DNA of 64,000 bases. Origin: Benzoatithermus flavus (GTDB taxonomy: Bacteria; Pseudomonadota; Alphaproteobacteria; Geminicoccales; Geminicoccaceae). A program made the translations under genes and the position numbers. The notes under the pieces were generated by a model. That model was not told where the DNA came from and made no database searches. It worked only from the letters and a program-made list of their open reading frames with translations. The stretch is from NCBI RefSeq assembly GCF_037908215.1, contig NZ_JBBLZC010000014.1:71431-135430 (forward strand). The letters run 5' to 3'. Positions 1-9,059 of the stretch are shown here, in pieces (positions within the stretch are counted from its first letter, which is position 1; every line of letters begins with the position of its first letter).

Positions 1-1
1 C

Positions 2-103
2 AGGCCCGAGGACTTCGCGCGGCTCCTGAGCGTTCCGAGCCCCGTTCTGGTTCAGCACGAGGCCGAGTGGTCGCAGAAGTTCAACGAGATCATGCAGGGC
101 TGA
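2..103 (+). CDS. C-terminal end of an ABC transporter substrate-binding protein (partial)
   Basis: Only the last 33 codons are inside the window; the frame is open from base 2 to a TGA at 101-103. The tail (ending ..WSQKFNEIMQG) looks like the C-terminus of a periplasmic solute-binding protein. The 47-base gap to two polyamine-type permeases on the same strand supports this. Identity is inferred mainly from context, because too little protein is visible to name a ligand. Confidence 0.6.
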   Translation, partial: RPEDFARLLSVPSPVLVQHEAEWSQKFNEIMQG

Positions 104-150
104 GACGATGCGGGGGAGGCGGGCCTCCCCCGCGAGCTCCCTCGAGGACG

Positions 151-1092
151 ATGACGCACCGACCTTTCAGCCTGCGCGTGCTCGATGCGATCGAGGCCGT
201 GCGCGTCCGCTTGTGGCCCGAGGCGTTCCGGCCGCTCACGCCCTTGGCCTTTCTCCTGCCGGCGCTCATTCTTACCGGCCTTCTGGCGGCGGGCCTGGTG
301 CCGCTGCTCGATGCCAGCTTCCGGCCGCTGGACCCTGCCACCTTCCGCCTCGCCGAGAGCTACGCGGCCAAGAACTACATCACCCTCCTGACCCGTCCGG
401 TCTATGGCTGGATAGCGCTTCGCACCTTCGCCGGGGCCGTGATCGTCACCGTCGTCACCCTGATTCTCGCCTTTCCTTATGCCTGGACGATGGTCCGCAC
501 CCGGAGCGCGAGGCTGCGCCGCTGCCTGCTGAGCGCCCTGTTCCTGCCGTTCTTCATCGGCCAGGTGGTCCGCGCCTATGGCTGGCTGATCGTGCTCGGC
601 AAGCAGGGCCTTTTGAATGCCGTGCTGGCATCCCTGGGCCTGCCGCCCCTCTCGATCCTCTACACCTATGGCGGCGTGCTGCTCGGGCTCGTCCAGTACA
701 TGCTGCCCTTCGCCGTCCTGATGCTGGCACCGGCGCTGACCGCCATCCCGAAGGAGATCGAGCTCGCCTCGGCGAGTCTCGGCGCCACCCCCGCCGCCAC
801 CTTCCGCCACGTGGTCCTGCCCCTGGCCCGGCCCGGCCTCGTCGCAGCCGCGGTCGTCGTCTTCACGCTCACGCTCACCGACTTCGCCATGCCCGAGATC
901 ATGGGCGGCGGCAGCAACAAGTTCGTGGCGAGCGCCGTCTACGACGCCTTCTTCCAGCTCGCCGATCCCGGCCTCGGCGGTGCCTTGGCCATCGCGCTCA
1001 CCCTCGTGGGCTCGCTCGTCGTCGGCACCGCACTCGCGGCCTTCGGGCTCGGTACGCTGGGCTACGTCCAGGAACGGAAGGAAGCATCATGA
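151..1092 (+). CDS. ABC transporter permease, PotB-type (first of a pair)
   Basis: This is an inner-membrane permease of the polyamine/thiamine/iron family of binding-protein-dependent importers, 313 residues with about six hydrophobic segments. The cytoplasmic EAA-type loop (around IELASASLGA...VVLPLARPG, residues ~200-230), which contacts the ATPase, is clear. The ATG at 151 is chosen because it starts the MTHRPFSLRV N-terminus; a longer open frame reaches 67 but would run into the upstream gene. The next permease starts inside its stop codon (ATGA overlap), so the two are translationally coupled. The ATPase gene is not in the window and presumably lies upstream. Substrate unknown. Confidence 0.9.
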   Translation: MTHRPFSLRVLDAIEAVRVRLWPEAFRPLTPLAFLLPALILTGLLAAGLVPLLDASFRPLDPATFRLAESYAAKNYITLLTRPVYGWIALRTFAGAVIVTVVTLILAFPYAWTMVRTRSARLRRCLLSALFLPFFIGQVVRAYGWLIVLGKQGLLNAVLASLGLPPLSILYTYGGVLLGLVQYMLPFAVLMLAPALTAIPKEIELASASLGATPAATFRHVVLPLARPGLVAAAVVVFTLTLTDFAMPEIMGGGSNKFVASAVYDAFFQLADPGLGGALAIALTLVGSLVVGTALAAFGLGTLGYVQERKEAS

Positions 1093-1892
1093 AACGCGGA
1101 CTCCTGCCGCTCCTGCTCGGCCTCGTCACGATCCTCGATGTCGTGTTCCTGGCGCTGCCGACGCTCGTGGTCCTCGCGGCGTCGTTCACGGCCGGCAACA
1201 TCGTCACCTTCCCGCCGCAGGGCTGGAGCCTGCGCTGGTACGCCGACCTCGTGCAGAAGCCCGAATTCCTGGAAGCGCTCGGGCGCTCGCTCGAGGTCGG
1301 GGTGGTCTGCACCGCGCTCGCGATCCCGGCCGGCACGCTCGCGGCTTTGGCGCTCGCACGCTTTCGCCTGCGCGGCGCCGCCTTCCTTCAGATCTATCTT
1401 CTCCTGCCGTTCACCATCCCGCTCGTGGTCTCGGGTGTCGGCCTCATGCTCGTCTTCGGCCGGCTCGGCTGGCTCGGCAGCATCTGGCCGGTGGGTGTCG
1501 CCTGCTGCGTCGTCAACCTGCCCTTCATGATCTGGGCCGTGGCTGCCGCCGTGAACCATCTCGACCCCGATCTCGAGAACGCGGCCTGGAACTGCGGCGC
1601 GCCGCCGGCCCACGCCTTCTTCACCGTGACGCTCCCGGCCGTCATGCCCGGCATCGTCACCGGGGCGCTGGTCATGTTCATCCTCGCCGTCAACGAGTTC
1701 CTGGTGAGCCTGATGCTCGTGGACGCGCGCACCGTGACCCTGCCGGTCCTGGTCTACAACGCCATCCGCTCGATCATCACGCCCGATCTCGCCGCCGTCT
1801 CGGTCGTCTACGTCGTGCTGGCGCTCGCCGCCATCGCCGCCCTCGACCGTCTGGTCGGCCTCGAAATCTTCCTCAAGTCGAAGCAGAGCTGA
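1089..1892 (+). CDS. ABC transporter permease, PotC-type (second of a pair)
   Basis: A 267-residue inner-membrane permease and the second half of the heterodimeric channel. It has six hydrophobic stretches and an EAA-type loop (LENAAWNCGAPPAHAFF then TLPAVMPGI, about residues 155-185). The start ATG at 1089 overlaps the TGA of the first permease by four bases. A HisD-like dehydrogenase follows after three bases, so binding protein, two permeases and dehydrogenase form one operon. The family includes PotC and relatives for spermidine, putrescine and other small organic ions; the dehydrogenase partner suggests the imported compound is an alcohol or amino alcohol (inference). Confidence 0.9.
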   Translation: MKRGLLPLLLGLVTILDVVFLALPTLVVLAASFTAGNIVTFPPQGWSLRWYADLVQKPEFLEALGRSLEVGVVCTALAIPAGTLAALALARFRLRGAAFLQIYLLLPFTIPLVVSGVGLMLVFGRLGWLGSIWPVGVACCVVNLPFMIWAVAAAVNHLDPDLENAAWNCGAPPAHAFFTVTLPAVMPGIVTGALVMFILAVNEFLVSLMLVDARTVTLPVLVYNAIRSIITPDLAAVSVVYVVLALAAIAALDRLVGLEIFLKSKQS

Positions 1893-1895
1893 ACG

Positions 1896-3215
1896 ATGCC
1901 CGCGATCAATCTCTTCGAGCTCGACGCCCTCCCGGCCGACCGCTACCGGGCCCTTCTCGCCCGCACCGAAGCCGATCTCGGCTCGTTCATGGAGCCCGTC
2001 CGGCGGATCGTGGAGGCCGTCCGCGCGGAAGGCGATGCGGCCATCGTCCGGCTCGCCCGCGAGATCGACGGGGTGACGCTCGACCCCGCCCGTCTGATGG
2101 CGAGCGAGGAGGAGTTCGCGGCGGCCGAACGGGCGCTCGAACCCGAGGTCAAGGAGGCGATATCCTACGCGGTCGACAATATCCGCCGCTTCCACGAGCG
2201 GCAGAAGCCGGAGCCGATGTGGCTCATGGAGATCCGCCCCGGTGCCTTCGCCGGCGAGCGCTGGTCGCCGATCCCCTCGGTCGCCTGCTACGTCCCGCGC
2301 GGCAAAGGCGCCTTCCCCTCGGTGATGATGATGACGACGGTGCCGGCCGTGGTCGCCGGCGTGCCCGAGGTCGTGGTTCTGACTCCGCCGACGCCCGAGG
2401 GCGGCATCGACGCCGCGAGCCTCTACGCCGCCCGTATGGCCGGCGTCACCAAGGTCTACCGTGTCGGCGGTGCCGTGGCCGTCGCCGCCGCAGCCTTCGG
2501 CACGGCGTCGATCCCCAGGCTCGCGAAGATCGTAGGCCCCGGCAGCCCTTGGGTCGTGGCCGCGAAGCGTCTTCTGGCCGATCGGATCGACACCGGCCTC
2601 CCGGCCGGTCCCAGCGAATCGATCGTCCTCGCCGATGCTACGGCGGATCCCGCCATCGCCGCGCTCGACCTTTTGATCGAGGCCGAGCACGGCCCCGACA
2701 GCTCGGCCTTCCTCGTCACCGACAGCCGCGAGGTCGCCGAGGTCGCCCGCAGGCACCTGCCCGAGCTGATGTCGGGGCTCGGCCCACAGCGCCGCCAGTT
2801 CGTCGAGGCGGTCTTGTGCGGGCCGCGTGGCGGCATCGTCCTCGCCCCCAACTGGGAAGCAGCACTCCGCTTCGTCAACGACTACGCGCCCGAACATCTC
2901 GAGGTGCTCTCGGCCGAGCCGCTCCAGCACCTGGGCGCCATCCACCATGCCGGCGAGATCCTGTTCGGTCAGAACACGCCGATCACCATCGCCAATTTCT
3001 GCCTCGGCCCCGACTGCGTGCTGCCCACGGGCGGCTGGGCGCGCACCTTCTCGGCTCTCGGCGTCCACGACTTCATGAAGCGCACGAGCCTCGGCCACGT
3101 CACTGCCAAGGGCTACCCCGAGCTCGCCCGCCACGCCCGGGTGCTCGCCGCCTACGAGGGCTTCGAGGCCCACGCCCAGGCACTCTCGGCGCTACGGACG
3201 AAGCTCGCAGGCTAG
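1896..3215 (+). CDS. HisD-family (histidinol dehydrogenase-like) NAD-dependent dehydrogenase in a transport operon
   Basis: A 439-residue full-length member of the histidinol dehydrogenase family. YVPRGKGAFPSVMMM, GPSESIVLAD, AEHGPDSS and the catalytic Glu-His of NDYAPEHLE (E333, H334) are visible. Of the four zinc ligands known in E. coli HisD (Gln259, His262, Asp360, His419), the matching positions here read E262, H265, N367 and H426, so two are changed. It sits three bases behind an ABC permease and away from other his genes. It is therefore probably not the histidine-pathway enzyme but a paralogue oxidising an imported alcohol, as HpsN does in sulfopropanediol breakdown (family knowledge; substrate here is inference). 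Its stop overlaps the convergent ackA stop. Confidence 0.8.
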   Translation: MPAINLFELDALPADRYRALLARTEADLGSFMEPVRRIVEAVRAEGDAAIVRLAREIDGVTLDPARLMASEEEFAAAERALEPEVKEAISYAVDNIRRFHERQKPEPMWLMEIRPGAFAGERWSPIPSVACYVPRGKGAFPSVMMMTTVPAVVAGVPEVVVLTPPTPEGGIDAASLYAARMAGVTKVYRVGGAVAVAAAAFGTASIPRLAKIVGPGSPWVVAAKRLLADRIDTGLPAGPSESIVLADATADPAIAALDLLIEAEHGPDSSAFLVTDSREVAEVARRHLPELMSGLGPQRRQFVEAVLCGPRGGIVLAPNWEAALRFVNDYAPEHLEVLSAEPLQHLGAIHHAGEILFGQNTPITIANFCLGPDCVLPTGGWARTFSALGVHDFMKRTSLGHVTAKGYPELARHARVLAAYEGFEAHAQALSALRTKLAG

Positions 3216-4423
3216 CGCAACGCCTCCGATCGGCCGGAGATCAGCCGCAGCGTATGGTGGGCGATCATCAGCTCCTCGTCGGTCGGGATCACGTAGGCCT
3301 TGAGCCGGCTGGCCGCGCTCGTGATCAAAGGCCCGTGCTCCTGGTTCGCCGCCTCGTCGAGCACGAAGCCCAGCCAGGCGAGCCGCTCCAGCACCCGGCC
3401 GCGGATCACGGGGCTGTGCTCGCCGATGCCGGCCGTGAACACCAGCCCGTCGATCCCGCCCATGGCCGCCGCCAGCGCGCCGGCCTCGCGGGCGATGCGG
3501 TAGACGAAGTAGTCGAGCGCCAGCTTCGCCCCCGCCGCGTCGCTCGCGAGAAGATCGCGCACGTCGTTGCTGATGCCGGAGAGGCCTTTCAGTCCGCCCT
3601 CGTGATAGAGGAAGTGCTCGATCCGTTTCGCGTCGAAGCCCTTCGCCTGCACGAGGTAGAGCACCACACCGGGGTCGAGCTGGCCGGTGCGCGTACCCAT
3701 CGGCAGGCCGTCGACGGCGGTGAAGCCCATCGTGCTGTCGAGGCTGCGGCCGGCATGGATCGCGCACATCGAAGCGCCGCTGCCGAGATGGCACGCCACG
3801 ACCCGCCCCCTCGCCAGCGCCGGGTCGATCTCCTCGAGCCTGTGCGCGATATACTCGTAGGAGAGCCCGTGAAAGCCGTAGCGGCGCACTCCCTCCCTGT
3901 ACCAGGCCTCGGGAATCGCGAAGCGGTCGGCGACCTCGGGGTGGCCGCGGTGGAAGGCGGTATCGAAGCACGCGACCTGGGGCACTGCAGGGTTGCGCTT
4001 TCGGATGGCCCGGATCGGCGCCAGGTTGTTGGGCTGGTGCAAGGGGGCGAGCGGTACCAGGTGCTCGAGCCGGTCCAGGACCAGATCGTCGATCAGCACG
4101 GGCTCGCCGTAGTCCGGTCCGCCGTGGACGACGCGATGCCCGACCGCGACCGGCGTCCGGCCGCCGAGCCGCTCCAGGAGCCAGTCGCCGAGCCGGTGCA
4201 TGGCGGCCGTGAGATCGGGCACGGCCGCCGCTTCGTACGACTCGTCGATCAGCGTGCGGCCGAATGCATCCCTGACGCTCAGACGCGGGTGGGTGCCGAT
4301 GCCCTCGAGCTGCCCCTTGGAGCGCAGCTCGAGCCGGTGGCCGGACGGCAGGAGGCGGAAGAGCTGGAACTTGATGCTGGACGAGCCGGCATTGACGACG
4401 AGGAGCGTGTCGGTCACGTGCAT
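3212..4423 (-). CDS. ackA: Acetate kinase
   Basis: Interconverts acetyl phosphate and ADP with acetate and ATP in the cytosol; the acetate/propionate kinase family also takes propionate. 403 residues, the usual length. Visible motifs are the N-terminal phosphate loop VNAGSSSIKFQLF, GHRVVHGG, the CFDTAFH segment with its catalytic His, HLGSGAS...DSTMGFT, and FTAGIGE near residue 320. The ATG at 4423 shares its first base with the TGA of the upstream MaoC-Pta gene (TGATG); a GTG one codon earlier is possible. Translation is thus coupled to Pta, giving a complete acyl-CoA to acyl-phosphate to ATP route. Confidence 0.95.
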   Translation of the reverse strand: MHVTDTLLVVNAGSSSIKFQLFRLLPSGHRLELRSKGQLEGIGTHPRLSVRDAFGRTLIDESYEAAAVPDLTAAMHRLGDWLLERLGGRTPVAVGHRVVHGGPDYGEPVLIDDLVLDRLEHLVPLAPLHQPNNLAPIRAIRKRNPAVPQVACFDTAFHRGHPEVADRFAIPEAWYREGVRRYGFHGLSYEYIAHRLEEIDPALARGRVVACHLGSGASMCAIHAGRSLDSTMGFTAVDGLPMGTRTGQLDPGVVLYLVQAKGFDAKRIEHFLYHEGGLKGLSGISNDVRDLLASDAAGAKLALDYFVYRIAREAGALAAAMGGIDGLVFTAGIGEHSPVIRGRVLERLAWLGFVLDEAANQEHGPLITSAASRLKAYVIPTDEELMIAHHTLRLISGRSEALR

Positions 4424-5841
4424 CACTCCGCCGCCACGGCCGCGACCTGCTGCTGGCGGCGGCTGTGGGCGTAGAGCGCGGCCACGGCGCAGGACGCCAG
4501 GCGGGTGCGGACATTGTCGGCACGGCTGGTGAGGATGACGGGCACACGGGCGCCAAGCACGATGCCGGCCGCATCGGCATTGGCGAGGAAGGACAGGTTC
4601 TTAGCCAGCATGTTCCCGGCCTCGAGGTCCGGAACCACCAGGATCTGGGCATGGCCGGCGACGGGCGAGGCGATTCCCTTGATCCGGGCGGCCTCGGGGC
4701 TGATCGCGTTGTCGAGCGCCAAAGGCCCGTCGAGGAAGCCGCCCTTGATCTGGCCGCGGTCCGCCATCTTGCACAGAGCGGCGGCATCGATGGTGCCCGG
4801 GATCTTGGGGTTCACGGTCTCGACCGCGGACAGGATCGCGACCCTGGGCTCGCCCAGGCCCAGGCCCCGGTGGAGGTCGATCGCGTTCCGGACGATGTCG
4901 GCCTTGGTCTCGAGATCGGGAAAGATGTTGATTGCGGCATCCGTGATGAACAGGGGATCCGGGTATGTCGGCACGTCCATGATGAAGACGTGGCTGATCC
5001 GGCGCTCGGTGCGCAGGCCCGTCTCCTTGGCGACGATCTCGTGCATGAGCTCGTCGGTGTGCAGGCTGCCTTTCATCAGGAGCTCGGCCTTGCCCGCACG
5101 GACCAGCTCGACCGCCTTCGCCGCCGCGGCGTGGCTGTGCGGCGCGTCCACGAGCTCGAAGCTCGCGATGTCGAGCGCGTGCTCCCTCGCGACGGCCCTG
5201 ATCTTGCCGGCGGGGCCGACCAGGATCGGCACGATGATCCCTTTCTCCGCCGCCTCGACCACGCCGTGCAGCGAGGGCTCGTCGCAAGGATGCGCCACGG
5301 CGCAAGGAATGGGCGGGATCTCGTTCGTGCGCTCGATCAGGCGGCGATAGCTGTCGTGGCGCTGAAGACGAATCTCCGGCAGCTCGCGCGCCGGGGCCAC
5401 CAGCCGCTCCGTCGGGGCCAGCACGGTGGCGACGCCAGTGAGCACGGGCCTGCCGTCCTGGTTGATGCAGGCGCAGTCGAACCGGACCAGCTTGCGCTCG
5501 GGATCCTTCTCCTTGGCGGTGACGCTCACCGTGATCGTGTCGCCGGCCCGGACCGGCGCCGAGAAGCGCAGATCCTGGCCGACATGGATCGTGCCGGGAC
5601 CGGGCAGCTTGTTGCCCAGCAGATTCGAGATCAGCCCGGCCGTGAGCATGCCGTGCGCGACGACACCTTGAAACCGCGCCTGTCGTGCGAACGCCTCGTC
5701 CAGGTGCATCGGGTTGGCGTCGCCGGACACGGCGGCGTAGAGCTCGATGTCCTCCTTGGTGATGACGCGCTCGAAGCTCGCGCTCTCGCCGATCTCGATC
5801 TCGTCGAAGGTGCGATTCGAGACCATCAGGGGCTCGCCCAT
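4423..5841 (-). CDS. Bifunctional MaoC-type enoyl-CoA hydratase / phosphate acetyl(butyryl)transferase
   Basis: A fusion of 472 residues. Residues ~10-140 are a MaoC hot-dog domain with the hydratase pair Asp41 and His46 (GDANPMHLDEA) and the FQGVVAHGML helix. Residues ~165-465 are a phosphotransacetylase domain (LMKGSLHTDELM, FITDAAINIFPD, IPGTIDAAALCKM). It likely hydrates enoyl-CoA and exchanges CoA for phosphate to feed the coupled acetate kinase. The ATG at 5841 is preceded by GAGGAG at good spacing; a longer open frame extends upstream but has no such site and is not family-like. This fused form is known in alphaproteobacteria; the preferred acyl chain is not evident. Confidence 0.92.
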   Translation of the reverse strand: MGEPLMVSNRTFDEIEIGESASFERVITKEDIELYAAVSGDANPMHLDEAFARQARFQGVVAHGMLTAGLISNLLGNKLPGPGTIHVGQDLRFSAPVRAGDTITVSVTAKEKDPERKLVRFDCACINQDGRPVLTGVATVLAPTERLVAPARELPEIRLQRHDSYRRLIERTNEIPPIPCAVAHPCDEPSLHGVVEAAEKGIIVPILVGPAGKIRAVAREHALDIASFELVDAPHSHAAAAKAVELVRAGKAELLMKGSLHTDELMHEIVAKETGLRTERRISHVFIMDVPTYPDPLFITDAAINIFPDLETKADIVRNAIDLHRGLGLGEPRVAILSAVETVNPKIPGTIDAAALCKMADRGQIKGGFLDGPLALDNAISPEAARIKGIASPVAGHAQILVVPDLEAGNMLAKNLSFLANADAAGIVLGARVPVILTSRADNVRTRLASCAVAALYAHSRRQQQVAAVAAE

Positions 5842-6076
5842 GGCGGCAGTCCTCCTCGTGCAGGCCCCTGCGCGCATGCCCGGTCCGGAGCGGATGGAGC
5901 ATTCGCGGAGCGGCAGCAGCACTAAAGCCCTATTCTCGCAGCGCAGCAATCGTTGCGATCGGATTCTCGGCGTGAGCCGGAGCCGCCCGCGACGCCGCTG
6001 CGTTTGACGGGCGGTCCCGAGCATGTCAACCAATAGTGTGACCCCCGCATCCCGTAGCGGGGAGGGAGGCGATACC

Positions 6077-7906
6077 ATGCGGCTGACTCCTGCCCTCCTG
6101 GCCACCGTGACCGCCGTGACGCTGATCCTGACCCGTGCGCCGGCGATGGCCGGGCCGCCGGACGAGCCCAGGGTGGTCGAGGACATGGCCGAGATCGGCA
6201 AGCCGGGCGGCGAGCTTCGGATGCTGATCACCCGCGAGCGCGAGACCCGGTTCTTCAACATCTATGGCTACGCGCACCTGATCGGGTTCAACAAGCAGCT
6301 GGAGCTCGTCCCCGACATTCTCGCCGGATTCGACGTGCAGGACGGCCGGGTGTTCACGCTGCACTTACGCAAGGGCCACAAATGGTCCGATGGCGAGCCG
6401 TTCACCGCCGAGGACTTCCGCTTCTATTGGGAGGACGTGGCGCTCAACAAGGAGCTGTCGCCGACCGGGCCCGACATCCAGCTCGTGGTGGACGGCGAGC
6501 TGCCCAAGGTCGAGATCCTGGACGAGCGCACCGTGCGCTATAGCTGGTCCAAGCCCAATCCCTTGTTCCTGCCCGCGCTGGCGGCGGCGAACCAGCTCTT
6601 CATCTACCGCCCGGCGCACTACCTGAAGCGGTTCCATGCCAGGTACGCCGATCCCGAGGCCTTGAAGAAGCTCGTGGCCGAGACGCGCTCGCGCGACTGG
6701 GCGCAGCTCTTCCTGCGCAAGGACCGGCTCAACGACTTCGACGATCCGGACAACCCCACGCTGCAGCCCTGGATGCTGACGACGCATCCTCCCGCCCAGC
6801 GCTTCGTGGCCGTGCGCAACCCCTATTTTCACCGCGTCGACAAGACCGGACGGCAGCTGCCCTATATCGACCGGTTCATCCTCGATCTCGTCGACGGGAA
6901 GCTGATCCCGATCAAGACGGGTGCGGGCGAGACCGATCTGCAGGCGCGCCGGCTCGTGTTCAAGGACTACACTTTCCTCAAGGAGAGCGAACAGCGGAGC
7001 GGGCTCGTGACGCTGCTCTGGCCCGAGGCGCGCTCGGCGCACCTCGCCCTCTACCCCAACCTCAACGCCACCGACCCGGTCTGGCGCAGCCTGTTCCGCG
7101 ATCTGCGCTTCAGGAAGGCGCTGGCGCTCGCCCTCGATCGCGACGCGCTCAGCCAGTTCATGTACGCGGGTCTCGCCGAGCCTTCGAACAACACGATCCT
7201 GCCCGAAAGCCCCTTGTGGCGCGACGAGTACGGGGCCGAGTGCGCGTCCTACGACCCCGAGACGGCGAACCGGCTGCTCGACGAGCTGGGCCTTGCCAAG
7301 CGCAACCCGCAGGGCACGCGGCTCCTGCCGGACGGCCGGCCGATGGAGCTCGTGGTCGAGCTTTCGGGCGAGGACAACGAGCAGACCGACGTGCTCGAGA
7401 TCGTGCGCGACCAGTGGCGCGAGATCGGCTTCAAGATCATGGCCAAGCCATCGGACCGGCAGATCATGCGCAGCCGCGTCTATGCGGGCAGCGCTCTCAT
7501 GTCGATGTTCTTCGGCATCGACAACGGCGTGCCGACGGCGATCCTGCCGCCCAAGGACTTCGCGCCCACGAGCCAGGGCGACCAGCTGCAGTGGCCGAAA
7601 TGGGGCCAGCATTTCGAGACCCAAGGCACCGCGGGCGAGCCGCCCGATCTGCCCGAGGCCAAGCGGCTGCTCGAGCTCTACCGCGAATGGGCGACCGCGA
7701 CCGCCGACCGTCAGGCCGAGATCTGGCACGAGATGCTCGGGATCTACGCCAGCCAGTGCTACACGATCGGGCTCGTCGCCAAGGTGCAGCAGCCGGTCGC
7801 GGCGCGGGCCAGCTTGCGCAACCTGCCCGAGCAGGCGATCTTCAACTGGGAGCCGCACGGCCAGTTCGGCATCTACGGGCTCGACACCTTCTTCTACGCC
7901 CGCTGA
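6077..7906 (+). CDS. Family-5 (oligopeptide/nickel type) ABC substrate-binding protein
   Basis: A 609-residue exported protein with a signal peptide (residues 1-25, ..AVTLILTRAPAMA). It has the SBP_bac_5 pattern: ..HLRKGHKWSDGEPFTAEDFRFYWED at ~95-120, a long middle lobe, and LRFRKALALALDRDAL at ~345. The family delivers peptides, opines, sugars or metals to a permease complex. No permease or ATPase of the Dpp/Opp type is adjacent, so this is an orphan binding protein here. The start is set by the signal peptide and the GGAGGGAGG just upstream. It is divergent from MaoC-Pta across a 235-base gap; the following small gene is convergent, one base away. Confidence 0.88.
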   Translation: MRLTPALLATVTAVTLILTRAPAMAGPPDEPRVVEDMAEIGKPGGELRMLITRERETRFFNIYGYAHLIGFNKQLELVPDILAGFDVQDGRVFTLHLRKGHKWSDGEPFTAEDFRFYWEDVALNKELSPTGPDIQLVVDGELPKVEILDERTVRYSWSKPNPLFLPALAAANQLFIYRPAHYLKRFHARYADPEALKKLVAETRSRDWAQLFLRKDRLNDFDDPDNPTLQPWMLTTHPPAQRFVAVRNPYFHRVDKTGRQLPYIDRFILDLVDGKLIPIKTGAGETDLQARRLVFKDYTFLKESEQRSGLVTLLWPEARSAHLALYPNLNATDPVWRSLFRDLRFRKALALALDRDALSQFMYAGLAEPSNNTILPESPLWRDEYGAECASYDPETANRLLDELGLAKRNPQGTRLLPDGRPMELVVELSGEDNEQTDVLEIVRDQWREIGFKIMAKPSDRQIMRSRVYAGSALMSMFFGIDNGVPTAILPPKDFAPTSQGDQLQWPKWGQHFETQGTAGEPPDLPEAKRLLELYREWATATADRQAEIWHEMLGIYASQCYTIGLVAKVQQPVAARASLRNLPEQAIFNWEPHGQFGIYGLDTFFYAR

Positions 7907-7907
7907 G

Positions 7908-8276
7908 CTACTCGAAACCCAGGATGGTCATCGAGATCTCGCCGTCGGGCTTGTAGATGCGGTAGTGGCCGTCTTTGGTCCTGTCGAGCGTGAAGCAGCG
8001 CTCGGCGCCGTTGCGCATCCGCCGCCACTGCGTGCAGTAGCCCTTCTCCCACAAGCGCCAGGTGCCGACGTCGTTGAGGCCACCATTGATCTCGACCGTG
8101 CCGTCGGCCCGGAACGCCTCGACCGCGGCCTGCCCGTCCGGCAGCTCCACCCGCCAGGTCTTGCCGACCAGCTCCCTTTTTACCTCGTCCGGCCCCACCG
8201 GGACCGCATCCTGCGCGGCAACGCCGGCCGCCATCAGCACGAAGGTCATCGTCCACGCCACGAGCGGCCGTCGCAT
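7908..8276 (-). CDS. Small secreted protein, possibly DUF995-like
   Basis: 122 residues with a signal peptide (MRRPLVAWTMTFVLMAAGVAAQ). The mature part holds GKTWRVE..., GTVEINGG, GTWRLWEKGYC and two cysteines near the middle, a layout resembling periplasmic DUF995-type proteins that have a repeated 'G..W' beta strand pattern. I assign no function. The ATG at 8276 was chosen for the signal peptide; the frame stays open upstream with an Arg-rich, implausible N-terminus. It is divergent from ubiX and convergent with the binding-protein gene. Confidence 0.7.
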   Translation of the reverse strand: MRRPLVAWTMTFVLMAAGVAAQDAVPVGPDEVKRELVGKTWRVELPDGQAAVEAFRADGTVEINGGLNDVGTWRLWEKGYCTQWRRMRNGAERCFTLDRTKDGHYRIYKPDGEISMTILGFE

Positions 8277-8437
8277 CTTCCCTCTCCTCCTCCCGATCCT
8301 CGTCCGGCCGACCGGCCGGCTCGTCGCAGCATGCCAGCGAAGGAGCCCGCGCAACAAGACGGTCCGGACACGTTGAGAACGGGACGAGCGCGCGCTAAGC
8401 CGAAGAGCCCTTCGGCACACGAGGCGAGGATCGTCAC

Positions 8438-9052
8438 ATGGCAGCGCCGCGGCGCTTGATCGTCGGCATCAGCGGGGCGACCGGGGTCGTGTACGGCGTG
8501 CGGCTGCTCGAGCTCCTGCGCGAGGCTCCGGACGTCGAGACCCACCTCGTGGTCTCGCGCGCGGCCGACATCACGCGGGCGCACGAGCTCGACCTCTCGG
8601 CGAAGGAGCTTCGGGCCTTGGCCGACGTGAGCTACCCGATCACCGACATCGGTGCCGCGATCGCGAGCGGCTCGTTTCGCACGCTCGGCATGATCGTAGC
8701 CCCCTGCTCGGTTAGAACACTCGCCGAGATCGCGACCGGGGCGACCACGAACCTCCTGACCCGTGCTGCCGACGTGGTCCTGAAGGAGCGCCGGCGGCTC
8801 GTGCTCATGGTGCGCGAGACCCCGCTGCACGCGATCCATCTCAAGAACATGCTGGCGGTGACCGAGGCCGGTGCCGTCGTCATGCCACCCGTGCCGGCCT
8901 TCTACAGCCGGCCGCGCTCGCTCGACGAGATGGTGACGAGCACGGTCCTGCGCGCGCTCGATCTCTTCGACATCGATCTCGGCCGGCTGCGGCGCTGGGG
9001 CGAGGACATCGCCACCCGCCCGCCCCGCGCACCTTCGACCGACAAGGGATAA
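8438..9052 (+). CDS. ubiX: Flavin prenyltransferase UbiX
   Basis: 204 residues of the UbiX/Pad1 family, which attaches a dimethylallyl group to FMN to make the prenylated flavin needed by UbiD-type decarboxylases, including the ubiquinone pathway enzyme. Visible are the FMN-binding start IVGISGATGVVYG, the MIVAPCSVRTLAEIATG segment, and RRLVLMVRETPLHAIHLKNM. No ubiD lies in the window. The VOC-family gene starts 7 bases after the stop, so they are probably cotranscribed. The start ATG has GAGG upstream. Confidence 0.93.
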   Translation: MAAPRRLIVGISGATGVVYGVRLLELLREAPDVETHLVVSRAADITRAHELDLSAKELRALADVSYPITDIGAAIASGSFRTLGMIVAPCSVRTLAEIATGATTNLLTRAADVVLKERRRLVLMVRETPLHAIHLKNMLAVTEAGAVVMPPVPAFYSRPRSLDEMVTSTVLRALDLFDIDLGRLRRWGEDIATRPPRAPSTDKG

Positions 9053-9059
9053 GGCGGCC

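Noticed and set aside
980..4474. 1164-codon open frame on the plus strand
   Set aside because: It runs through the second permease and hisD in another frame and across ackA antisense; no domain and no ribosome site.
5842..6076. PhoB boxes upstream of MaoC-Pta
   Set aside because: Looked for because related pta-ackA operons are thought to be phosphate-controlled; no CTGTCAT-like direct repeats are present.
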